Both the position numbers and the translations under genes were made by a program. Shown piece after piece: positions 1 to 7,304 of a stretch of 24,405 nt of DNA (the first letter of the stretch is position 1; the number at the start of each line of letters is the position of its first letter). The stretch spans positions 1 through 24,405 of the IMG/VR virus record IMGVR_UViG_3300010153_000108. The stretch is one strand, 5' to 3'. The stretch is from a virus. The notes beneath the pieces are model-generated. The model saw only the letters and a list, made by a program, of their open reading frames with translations, was not told the origin of the DNA and did not search any database.

Positions 1-924
1 CAAGCTGTTAAAGAAAAAAAGAGGTTGGATGATATCATTGGCGAGTTTGACGGAGAAGTTGAAAACTTAAATTTGGCTGAAGCTCGGAGGTGGGGAGCGC
101 AGCAAAACAAAATCGTACCAGGTCCATTCAAGGACACTGACGAATGGGTTGGACTCGGAATGCGAAGAGCGATCCAGGAAGGCGTTGATGGTGGCTACGA
201 CCGGGTAGCGTGGGCGAGCGGTGAGCAGGTTGCTACGTTGCCAGCTAATAATCTGCGGAAGCACGTTAGCAAGATCGAGTACGATCAAAATATCCAGCAC
301 CTAACAGCGTGGGACTTAGAAGGTAACCAGGCTATTCATCACCGTAACATTACCCCGGATCAGTTGCCTGAATATCTCGGTAAAGAACGAGCCGAGCGGT
401 TGCTGGCACAAGATTCTGCAGGTATTGTGGCTGATGATTATGTAATCACAGAATTAAAAGACTCTCGCGGACTTCCTATGTTTCGGGTTGAAGGTCCATA
501 TACTAAAACACACGCAACTAGCCGACGAGTTGCTGAAAGGATGGCTGAAAATTTCGCTGAAGATTTCAATTCAAGGATACGTATCATCGAAGGCGACGAT
601 CTTGCAATTGGTGGCGATGATATGATCTATTTTTACGACAAGATAGTTCCAAACGCGGTCAAAAACGAAGGAAACAAGCTTGGTGGTATAAAGATGGAGA
701 GGATTGGACTTGAGGCACATCCACCCCTGCCTTATAATGAGCTACAAAGCACCATTCCTGCTGGGTTAAGAAAGAAGCCGAGACTAGGGCCACGAGGAAC
801 TAACCAATCTTTTGCAATTACGCCTGAGATGCGAAACATAGTCGGACAAAGCGGTCAGAGACTTTGGGGTACGGGTGGGCTAGTCGGACTTGGTTTAGTG
901 GCTCGTCAACAGGGTAACAACTAA
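1..924 (+). CDS. Large polyvalent phage protein, C-terminal part (5' end outside window)
   Basis: The frame is open from the first base, so this is the 3' end of a longer gene; the TTG at 25 has no need to be the start. The visible 307 residues match by eye the tail of large phage polyvalent or internal virion proteins: a segment reading EWVGLGMRRAI and YDRVAWASGEQ near residues 50-75, then GGDDMIYFYDKIVP near 205, and a closing SFAITPEMRNIV near 275. These blocks recur in that order in marine phage giant proteins. The last 20 residues are Gly- and hydrophobic-rich (GTGGLVGLGLV). The stop overlaps the next start as TAATG. The role is inferred to be a virion-packaged protein that enters the cell with DNA; catalytic function is unknown. 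Confidence 0.8.
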   Translation, partial: QAVKEKKRLDDIIGEFDGEVENLNLAEARRWGAQQNKIVPGPFKDTDEWVGLGMRRAIQEGVDGGYDRVAWASGEQVATLPANNLRKHVSKIEYDQNIQHLTAWDLEGNQAIHHRNITPDQLPEYLGKERAERLLAQDSAGIVADDYVITELKDSRGLPMFRVEGPYTKTHATSRRVAERMAENFAEDFNSRIRIIEGDDLAIGGDDMIYFYDKIVPNAVKNEGNKLGGIKMERIGLEAHPPLPYNELQSTIPAGLRKKPRLGPRGTNQSFAITPEMRNIVGQSGQRLWGTGGLVGLGLVARQQGNN

Positions 925-1847
925 TGGCTAACGGAATTGAAAACCTAGATCCTAACCTTTGGGAAAAGATAAAGCGTTTGATGAATCCCATAGACGATAA
1001 GGGCCAGATGAAGACGGGTGGTATGAATATATCTCCTGAAGATGCCAGGTTTGCCGCTGAGTTGGGCCTAGACTTTACACCAGGCGTAGGAGATGCGAAG
1101 GCGTTGCTCTATGATATGCCCAGATCACTTAGGGATGCTGGAAATGCACCGACACTTTTGGGTAAAGCGGGTCATGTAGGATTGGCGTCATTGGCAGGAC
1201 TTTCTGCTATACCATTTTTGGGTATGCCTGCGGATGCACTACGGGCTGGTATAAAAGCATTGCGTAAATACACTAAAAAACTTCCGACTCCAAATGAGGT
1301 GCTGTCGAAAGCTCCAACTCAAGCAGAAATAGATTTTGTGGGATTATCAGGCGATGCCGATTATACGATGGACTTTTTGACTCAAGGTCAGCGCCCTCCA
1401 AAGACAGATGCGGAACTCCGAGCCATGTGGGGAAAACCTGAAAGACCAGCGTGGGAGTCAGACCCAGATGCGTGGCGTGATGCAGTCGATTTTGATTCTA
1501 GTGGAGAGGGTATCGGTCCTACATATAAAATGACGATGGATGACACGGGTGTTATGAGGCCAGGTAATTGGCGGCATGGGCAGCAACAACTCAACAGATA
1601 TGATGATTGGGATACGCCCCATTTACTGAGGCGTCTGGCTGAAGAATTCCCTGAGTCGCAACGAATGGACCCAGCAGTACTGGAAGAGATAGCTGAAAAC
1701 CTGCAAGATCTCTACCCAAGGAATGTTCTGAGAAGTCGTGAGAATTATATCAAAGGTATTAAACACATCCCACTAATGGAAACTATGCGGTTCCCGAGAG
1801 GACAAGGCAAGATTTATCGAAAACTCTATGAAATGATGCAACCCTAA
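924..1847 (+). CDS. MANG-tagged putative internal virion protein, paralogous N-terminus to the next gene
   Basis: This 307-residue protein starts MANGIENLDPNLWEKIKRL, closely matching the start of the next gene. Residues about 45-110 form a Gly/Ala/Leu-rich hydrophobic stretch that begins FTPGVGDA and runs through LASLAGLSAIPFLG, the kind of membrane-interacting segment seen in phage ejection and polyvalent proteins. The rest is hydrophilic, rich in Asp, Arg and Trp, and unrecognised. The start and stop both use TAATG overlaps with neighbours, pointing to translational coupling; only a weak AGGG lies upstream. The role in the virion is inferred from context and from the shared tag, not from a catalytic motif. 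Confidence 0.75.
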   Translation: MANGIENLDPNLWEKIKRLMNPIDDKGQMKTGGMNISPEDARFAAELGLDFTPGVGDAKALLYDMPRSLRDAGNAPTLLGKAGHVGLASLAGLSAIPFLGMPADALRAGIKALRKYTKKLPTPNEVLSKAPTQAEIDFVGLSGDADYTMDFLTQGQRPPKTDAELRAMWGKPERPAWESDPDAWRDAVDFDSSGEGIGPTYKMTMDDTGVMRPGNWRHGQQQLNRYDDWDTPHLLRRLAEEFPESQRMDPAVLEEIAENLQDLYPRNVLRSRENYIKGIKHIPLMETMRFPRGQGKIYRKLYEMMQP

Positions 1848-3691
1848 TGGCTAACGGTCTCGAAGGTCTAGCCCCTAACCTTTGGCAAAAGGTAAGGCGT
1901 GTACTTGAGCCACAATCAGGTGCAGAGACTGCTGGATTAATAGGTGCTTCGATGATGCCCGGTGTTGGAGAAGCTATAGATATAGCGGATATTGCTGCTG
2001 GTATAGAGGACCGTAATCTGGGAAGAATAGCTCTTGGTGCAGCAGGCCTAGCACTGCCCTTTGTAACTGGTCGCACTATTGGGGGAATACGAGACTTAGC
2101 TCGTGCGGGAGGTGGGCGTAAATCTTGGGCTGATAGAAAAGCATTGGCTAAAAAAAGAAAGGAATTACACCTTGAACTGAAAAGGAGAGATAGAACAGGT
2201 TCGTTGGAGAGTTTTCACCGGGGTGCGATAGAAAGGTTTTCGCCAGGTGCAAATCCTAGATACGGATTGACCGATAGACTTGTCGGAACAGAGGTTGGTG
2301 AAAAATTATTCGGCCCACAGGCACGATGGCGCCCAGAAGATGTGCGTGATCCAAATGCACGGAGTAAACGAAGCGTAGAAAGATCCCTTAAGGAAGCCAG
2401 GGATACAGGGTCATGGCAAAATCCTTACGACCCTTATGAGTTAAGGGAAGGACTAACGCCAGAACAATTTCGACGACAAGGAATATCTAAACATGCTGTC
2501 GGCCCCTTCAGGCAATGGCTACGAAATCGTAGGGCTCAAGCACAGGGGTATGACCCAGAAGTTCTCTGGCATGCGACAGACAGGGCTGATCCAAAAAACA
2601 TCGGAGTGACACCACCATTTAGAGAATTTGAGGTTGATCCAAAAGTATTGGCGGAACGAGGTACTACTGATCCAGGTTGGTATGGAACAGGTGCCTATTT
2701 TACTCCTGATCCTCTGTGGGCTAGACAATTTGGTGACCAAATGGAACCGTATTATTCAAGAGCTAAAACATGGGAGTCTCCCTACAAGGAGGTGAAAGAC
2801 TTACCCCGTGGATCAACAGACACAGTGCATAAAATGTTAGCTGATAGTCCTGAGATGGGTGCTACAATGGCAGACCGACTAATTAATCATACTTTGGGTG
2901 ACCCTAAATTGCGACAACACTTTATAACTATGCGTCAAGACATGATAAATACTTGGGTAGATGAACTTTCTGATATGGGCCCACTAGAATGGAAGCAATT
3001 TGGACAATGGGAAACGAGAATGCCGAAGACCAAGCTATCTCGTTCAAGACTTGAAAAAATGGCAACAGACCGATTCAATGAAGAACACCCAACCCTGACT
3101 ATGGCAACTATTATAGATGGCCCTAGTAGTGGCAGAGGAATGCCAACCGCAGAAGGAGCAAAACGCTATATCAATACCGACATAATGGGAGCTGCTGTTG
3201 GAAAAGCAGATCCCGTTGCAGTGATAAAGCGTAAACAAAAATTTATTGAAGAGTTAACTCATTTAGAAGAAATACACGGGAAGGCTCGGGCCAAGGCAAC
3301 CAGGAAGGTACATGAGAAGCTTGGTCCTAAACCCACGATGAATGATTTTGACGATTATGACGAGGGTGTAAAGGCGATTGCAGCACATGAAAAAGCAGCA
3401 GAAGAGATGTTCGATGCACTGCTAGGGTTTCCGCCCCAAGTGAAGAGGGGATCTACTCTCGAAGAACTTTCATCTTTAGCAATAAGAGACGCAATCCTAG
3501 AATCTGGATATCAGGCTGGTAGATTCGCAAATGAATTGGTTGTGTATGATCCTAGTACAATCAGACATGCCGCTGCAGCTTTTGATCCAAGTAAAATGGG
3601 TTCATCAGATGTACTTGCTGGGATTGCAGGATTGTCTGCCACAGCTGCTGTTCGTAATGCGATGCAAGATCAACGACGAGGTGATAGCTAA
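1847..3691 (+). CDS. MANG-tagged virion-associated protein with ADP-ribosyltransferase-like domain
   Basis: Of 614 residues, 1-20 carry the MANG tag, and 36-80 form a hydrophobic PGVGEA segment paralogous to that of the gene before. From about 238 an ADP-ribosyltransferase-like fold is visible: EVLWHAT with His242, then WYGTGAYFTPDPLWARQFG with Tyr284. The expected last strand comes much later as NELVVYDPSTI with Glu563, followed by AAFDPSKMGSSDVLAG, a signature tail of the polyvalent-protein ART family. A roughly 250-residue Lys/Glu-rich region separates the two parts. Such domains are injected or expressed by phages to modify host proteins; target and activity here are unknown. His-Tyr-Glu suggests the active site is intact. 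Confidence 0.75.
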   Translation: MANGLEGLAPNLWQKVRRVLEPQSGAETAGLIGASMMPGVGEAIDIADIAAGIEDRNLGRIALGAAGLALPFVTGRTIGGIRDLARAGGGRKSWADRKALAKKRKELHLELKRRDRTGSLESFHRGAIERFSPGANPRYGLTDRLVGTEVGEKLFGPQARWRPEDVRDPNARSKRSVERSLKEARDTGSWQNPYDPYELREGLTPEQFRRQGISKHAVGPFRQWLRNRRAQAQGYDPEVLWHATDRADPKNIGVTPPFREFEVDPKVLAERGTTDPGWYGTGAYFTPDPLWARQFGDQMEPYYSRAKTWESPYKEVKDLPRGSTDTVHKMLADSPEMGATMADRLINHTLGDPKLRQHFITMRQDMINTWVDELSDMGPLEWKQFGQWETRMPKTKLSRSRLEKMATDRFNEEHPTLTMATIIDGPSSGRGMPTAEGAKRYINTDIMGAAVGKADPVAVIKRKQKFIEELTHLEEIHGKARAKATRKVHEKLGPKPTMNDFDDYDEGVKAIAAHEKAAEEMFDALLGFPPQVKRGSTLEELSSLAIRDAILESGYQAGRFANELVVYDPSTIRHAAAAFDPSKMGSSDVLAGIAGLSATAAVRNAMQDQRRGDS

Positions 3692-3978
3692 TGGCTAACG
3701 GAATATCAAAAGCAACGTCACTGCCAGCTATAAGTGTAGGCTTTGCAATCTCTATACTGGTGGCCACCTGGGTTGCAGGTGCTAGATTTGAAGGGATGGA
3801 AAGAGCAGATGCCCAGGCCATTGTTAAAATTGAAGACGTAGCTGATCGACAAAGAAAATATATTGGACAACAAGGTAGCTTAACAATTCAGATTGAAGAG
3901 TTACAGGATCAAGTACATTTACTAGAAAGAGAACTCGCACTATTGAAAGTAAGGTTGGAGATGGGTAACGATGAGTAA
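3691..3978 (+). CDS. MANG-tagged small membrane protein with coiled coil
   Basis: This 95-residue protein begins MANGISKATS, then has one membrane segment at about 11-31 (ISVGFAISILVATWVAG) and a coiled coil at about 60-92 with Leu/Ile heptads (IEELQDQVHLLERELALLK). A GAGGTGA ribosome site precedes the ATG, which overlaps the previous stop as TAATG; its 3' end overlaps the next gene by 8 bases. The form, an N-terminal anchor with a helical rod, fits a phage membrane protein such as a spanin-type or envelope-docking protein, but no family was recognised. Confidence 0.75.
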   Translation: MANGISKATSLPAISVGFAISILVATWVAGARFEGMERADAQAIVKIEDVADRQRKYIGQQGSLTIQIEELQDQVHLLERELALLKVRLEMGNDE

Positions 3979-4837
3979 TGGAATAAAAGATTTAGATCAA
4001 GCTATGCCTTTCATACCCTTTGCTTCTGGGCCTGAAATAGTGCCGCTCGCAGTGAAGTCTATATTAAAGGACATAGTGGGCAAGCAAGTTCGCGAGCGTC
4101 TCGGGCTAGAAACATTAGGTAGCTTTATCGGTGAGCGTCCTATAACTGAGAGAGACGTAAAGCGTTCTGAATTGAGGGCTATGCAGGACGCAGCAATTAG
4201 GGCGATGGGCGGTAACCTCAGAGACAAAGGACACATTGAATATGAAGATTATGGAACCACCGATACTGACGATCCATATGCTGACGTAGGCGGAAGCGAA
4301 GGGTCGGGACTGTTAGCAAAATTGTTTGACCCAGACTACAATGCAAAAGCCACTTTAGGACAAGCGATGGTTGAGCGAGATCCAGACACTGGTGAATACT
4401 ATATCATAGATCAATATAATTTTAATGAAAGAAAGCCTGAGCCCACATCTTTAGATGAATTTCAGTCGATTTTGGAAAGGCGAGTGCCAGGGCAAGGAGC
4501 ATATGGTGTTGTTCGCTCTTTTGGCGAAGCCTATGGTAGTCCCAGTGGAGAAGGTCAACCAGTTCGCATCAACCTAGGTGACCTTGAAGCTGCTCTTGCG
4601 CGAAACCAAGAACAGGACAAGCCAGGATTATTTAGCAGAGGTTTAGCATACCTAGGAAATCTACTTAAGCGTGATCGTGAACCATCTCCGGTATTGGCAG
4701 GACCAAGTGTGGCTGATGGCACCTCTGTTCCTAGTGATCCAGATGCGGATCGTGATCCGATAGAGCTGCTTAGAGATAAATTACAACCCATCGTAAGTCC
4801 CAGCATAACACTCAATGAATTTGACTTTGATAGATAA
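3971..4837 (+). CDS. MSNG-tagged putative virion protein
   Basis: This 288-residue protein opens MSNGIKDLDQAMPF, a close variant of the tag in the three genes before it. Near residues 125-200 lies a block recurring in marine phage structural proteins: ATLGQAMVERDPDTGEYYII then DQYNFNE, and YGVVRSFGEAYGSPSGEG followed by QPVRINLGDLE. The C-terminal 80 residues are Pro/Asp/Ser-rich and probably flexible. GGAG upstream of the ATG gives a ribosome site. The stop overlaps the zinc-ribbon gene as TAATG. A virion or ejection role is inferred from position and tag; no enzyme motif is visible. Confidence 0.75.
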   Translation: MSNGIKDLDQAMPFIPFASGPEIVPLAVKSILKDIVGKQVRERLGLETLGSFIGERPITERDVKRSELRAMQDAAIRAMGGNLRDKGHIEYEDYGTTDTDDPYADVGGSEGSGLLAKLFDPDYNAKATLGQAMVERDPDTGEYYIIDQYNFNERKPEPTSLDEFQSILERRVPGQGAYGVVRSFGEAYGSPSGEGQPVRINLGDLEAALARNQEQDKPGLFSRGLAYLGNLLKRDREPSPVLAGPSVADGTSVPSDPDADRDPIELLRDKLQPIVSPSITLNEFDFDR

Positions 4838-5001
4838 TGGATTGTCCGCGCTGTGGGGCTGAGAGAGAATTAAATAATGACTATTGTGCATGGTGCGGAT
4901 GGGACTTCGTATCAGAGTGGCAGATCTGTGAGCGTTGCGGAAACACAATAAAAAACACAGATAAATATTGTCAAGAATGTGATGATATATTTGGGAGCTA
5001 A
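4837..5001 (+). CDS. Double zinc-ribbon mini-protein
   Basis: A 54-residue reading frame starts at the ATG that overlaps the stop of the previous gene. It has four Cys-x2-Cys knuckles: Cys3/Cys6, Cys17/Cys20, Cys31/Cys34 and Cys45/Cys48, giving two complete four-cysteine zinc sites in tandem, as in double zinc ribbon (DZR-like) proteins. That regular spacing is strong evidence of coding despite the small size. It ends 14 bases before the next start. A nucleic-acid or protein docking role is likely for such a fold, but the partner is unknown. Confidence 0.75.
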   Translation: MDCPRCGAERELNNDYCAWCGWDFVSEWQICERCGNTIKNTDKYCQECDDIFGS

Positions 5002-5015
5002 TTGAGGAGGAGAAA

Positions 5016-5861
5016 ATGAAACACATTGTCGTATGTTTTGGAGATTTACACTGTGGTTCTACGGTGGGGTTATGTCCCCCAGAAGGCGTAGAACTTGATG
5101 ATGGTGGATTGTACATGCCTAGCAGAGGCCAGGAATGGCTGTGGGATAACTGGGAAGAATCCTGGGATAAGATAAAATCGGTGAAGCGAAAGAACAGGGA
5201 CGCCAAGCTACACCTAATCTGTAATGGAGATGCCGTTGATGGGGATCATCACCGGACGACTCAGATTTTTACAGCACATGAAGGTGGCCATGTTAACTGC
5301 GCGCTGGAAACTTTAAGGGTTCCGTTGGCACTCAAGCCTGACAGCATACACATCACCAGGGGTACGCCTGCTCACGTAGGTAGAGCAGGTGGACTAGAAG
5401 AAGGAATGGCTAAAGCATTAAAGTCTCAGGGATGGAAGGTTGTAGAAGATCCCGATACTGGAACGACATCATCCTATCAGAGAATGATTAAGTTTGGGAA
5501 CCTGCGGTTCGATGTAAAACACCATGGTAGAATGGGAAGAAGAGCCCATACCAAAGGCCCATACATGAGATGGTATGCACAGGATGTGTTCTTCAACTAT
5601 ATGATGGATGGAGAAGATCCACCTGACATAGCAATCCGCAGTCACTTCCATCAGTTCGCAGATAGTGGAAGAATACACAAGGTAAAAACACGGCTCGTTG
5701 CGCTACCAGCATGGCAGCTTGCAACGGAATATGTTCACCGAGTTGCAGAGAGCCTCGCAGACATTGGTCTTGTTTGGTTTGAAATTGATGACGATGATGA
5801 TTATAATATGAAGAAGATATTATTCAAACCTGAACGACCCACAACTGTGGAGGTATCGTGA
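5016..5861 (+). CDS. Calcineurin-like metallophosphoesterase
   Basis: This 281-residue protein shows the ordered metal-binding blocks of the calcineurin-like phosphoesterase fold: GDLHCG (Asp10, His12), NGDAVDGDHH (Asp72), RGTPAHVG near 115-122 where the family usually has GNH, KHHGR (His169/170) and SHFHQF (His210, His212), a variant of the usual GHxH. These ligate two metal ions that hydrolyse phosphate esters. Phage members include Mre11/SbcD-like nucleases and nucleotide phosphatases; the substrate cannot be assigned here. GAGGAGG sits ideally upstream of the ATG. The stop overlaps the following GTG start. Confidence 0.88.
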   Translation: MKHIVVCFGDLHCGSTVGLCPPEGVELDDGGLYMPSRGQEWLWDNWEESWDKIKSVKRKNRDAKLHLICNGDAVDGDHHRTTQIFTAHEGGHVNCALETLRVPLALKPDSIHITRGTPAHVGRAGGLEEGMAKALKSQGWKVVEDPDTGTTSSYQRMIKFGNLRFDVKHHGRMGRRAHTKGPYMRWYAQDVFFNYMMDGEDPPDIAIRSHFHQFADSGRIHKVKTRLVALPAWQLATEYVHRVAESLADIGLVWFEIDDDDDYNMKKILFKPERPTTVEVS

Positions 5862-6133
5862 GTATCACGGAAACAGAATTATTAGAGGAGCTAGTAAAGT
5901 CTCTAAGCAATACTGGCATGGAGCCAGACGAAGGGGCCAGAACAGTACTTGAGTTAGCCGAACATCTGGACGCACCTGCACAAGCGATCCGCTCTCGCCT
6001 AAAGGCATTGATCAAAGATGATCGAGTCGAGGTAGTAAAGGTTCCGAAGAGAGGCATGACCGGAGTGGTATCAAAAAGACTTTGCTACAGATTGAAGAAT
6101 GCAACCAAAGAAGAATTGTATGAAATCCAGTAG
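5858..6133 (+). CDS. Small winged-helix-like DNA-binding protein
   Basis: This 91-residue protein begins at a GTG that overlaps the phosphoesterase stop (GTGA) after a GGAGG ribosome site. Residues about 25-60 (GARTVLELAEHLDAPAQAI then RSRLKALIKDDRVEVVK) read as a helix-turn-helix followed by a basic wing, like the MarR/LexA-type winged helix used to sense or bind DNA. Its last 14 bases overlap the next gene. It may be a regulator of the late region, but no specific family was recognised. Confidence 0.7.
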   Translation: MSITETELLEELVKSLSNTGMEPDEGARTVLELAEHLDAPAQAIRSRLKALIKDDRVEVVKVPKRGMTGVVSKRLCYRLKNATKEELYEIQ

Positions 6134-6734
6134 CATTGCAATAGCAGTCGGAGTAATCTTCCTTTTATTTTTTGGATTCGATTATGTGGACTCAGCCAGG
6201 ATGGATGCAATGGCTGCTGAGGGCAAGGTGGAAGTGCTGGAAGCAGAGCGAGCAGAGTTGGAGAAGGAAGTTGAAGACGCTATCCATAATTATGAGTCGC
6301 TCAAGGACAGTTTAGACCAAGTTCAGGACTCTCTGGCCGAAGTTCGGGAACAGGCAAAAAACGACGTCCTCACGTCCTCTGTAAGCTTCGAGGAGAACCT
6401 CGCTATACTACGTGATAGCCTAGACGATCAAAGTGGCTTAGAGGCCGTGCTAGACACCTTAGAATCGAATCACCTTAAAGTAGTGGAAGGATACGAGGTT
6501 CAAGTGGCTAGTTTGGAGTGGGACAAGCAGATTTTGCTGACAAGAGTGGAGTCTTTGGATTCTTTGTGGGTGATGGAGCAGAGGTTGAATGAAAGCTTGC
6601 GAAATGAAATCACCGCCCTCAACCAAGCTAGTGATGCCTGGAAGAGGGCAGCCAATCCTGGTGTCCTTAAAAAGTTACGTAGTTCTTTGCCTTATCTTAT
6701 CGCAGGAGCCGGAGCAGTTATACTTACCCGCTAA
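6120..6734 (+). CDS. Membrane-anchored coiled-coil protein, possible spanin-like
   Basis: I chose the ATG at 6120, giving 204 residues, because it opens with MKSSSIAIAVGVIFLLFFGF, a clean N-terminal membrane anchor; an in-frame ATG at 6099 would add an uncleaved basic stretch. About 150 residues of charged heptad sequence follow (Leu/Glu/Asp/Ser-rich), then a short C-terminal hydrophobic helix (LPYLIAGAGAVILT). An anchor plus a periplasmic coiled coil resembles Rz-type spanins, yet no lysin or holin is next to it, so the role is open. Its stop codon overlaps that of the opposing HTH gene, so the two transcripts converge with no visible terminator between. Confidence 0.75.
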   Translation: MKSSSIAIAVGVIFLLFFGFDYVDSARMDAMAAEGKVEVLEAERAELEKEVEDAIHNYESLKDSLDQVQDSLAEVREQAKNDVLTSSVSFEENLAILRDSLDDQSGLEAVLDTLESNHLKVVEGYEVQVASLEWDKQILLTRVESLDSLWVMEQRLNESLRNEITALNQASDAWKRAANPGVLKKLRSSLPYLIAGAGAVILTR

Positions 6735-7030
6735 ACCAGTTCAAGCGTGGCTTTTGAATACAAAGGTATTTGCACTCCATCTACCTCCATGTGCTCAAAT
6801 AGCTTGTACCTTGCGTGTGTTCCCTTATTGTTTTCATCAGTACGTGTTTCAATAGAATAGCCCATGTCTCGCAAATCCTTAATCCGTGCAGCCAGTCGGT
6901 AGCACTGAAATCCTTGCATGGCTTGGAGCGCAGTGATGCTCCCGAACTCTCGCATATAACGTAACACGGCATCGCATTGAGTTCCTTTCTTTGGTATTGG
7001 TAGTCGGTCTCGGTTACTGCTCATAATCAT
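6731..7030 (-). CDS. Phage helix-turn-helix protein (HTH_39-like)
   Basis: The 99 residues include TQCDAVLRYMREFGSITALQ, then FQCYRLAARIKDLRDMGYSI and a final ARYKL. This order of a recognition helix with R-x2-R-I-x-D-L-R followed by a small wing matches the short phage HTH family Pfam calls HTH_39. It is likely a DNA-binding regulator. AGGAGG precedes the ATG at 7030; a second in-frame ATG two codons on could also serve. It is the last gene of the leftward recombination block and its stop overlaps the stop of the plus-strand coiled-coil gene. Confidence 0.8.
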   Translation of the reverse strand: MIMSSNRDRLPIPKKGTQCDAVLRYMREFGSITALQAMQGFQCYRLAARIKDLRDMGYSIETRTDENNKGTHARYKLFEHMEVDGVQIPLYSKATLELV

Positions 7031-7053
7031 TTCCCCTCCTAAGTTGTTGGTTG

Positions 7054-7290
7054 TTAGTCGTTACTCGTCCTACTAATTAAAGCATGGCAAAAAGCTATGC
7101 TATCTAATTGGTTCATGCTCGTTACCCCTGGAAAGGGTATCTCTCGTTCAGGCTCGGGTACATGCACTGGCACCAACTCGTTGATCTCTCGAGCAACAGA
7201 TTGCATTGTTGCTATATGTGATATCCAAGCCACCATCCATACTGTAGCGAGTATAGCCGTCCAGTACACTATTTTTTCTAAATCAATCAT
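7054..7290 (-). CDS. Small single-pass membrane protein
   Basis: This 78-residue protein has one membrane segment at about 7-28 (IVYWTAILATVWMVAWIS), then a Pro/Glu-rich middle and a short polar tail. AGGAGG is placed well before its ATG. It lies between the PP-loop enzyme and the HTH gene in the same leftward operon. No family was recognised. Confidence 0.65.
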   Translation of the reverse strand: MIDLEKIVYWTAILATVWMVAWISHIATMQSVAREINELVPVHVPEPEREIPFPGVTSMNQLDSIAFCHALISRTSND

Positions 7291-7304
7291 TTATCCTCCT
7301 AAGA

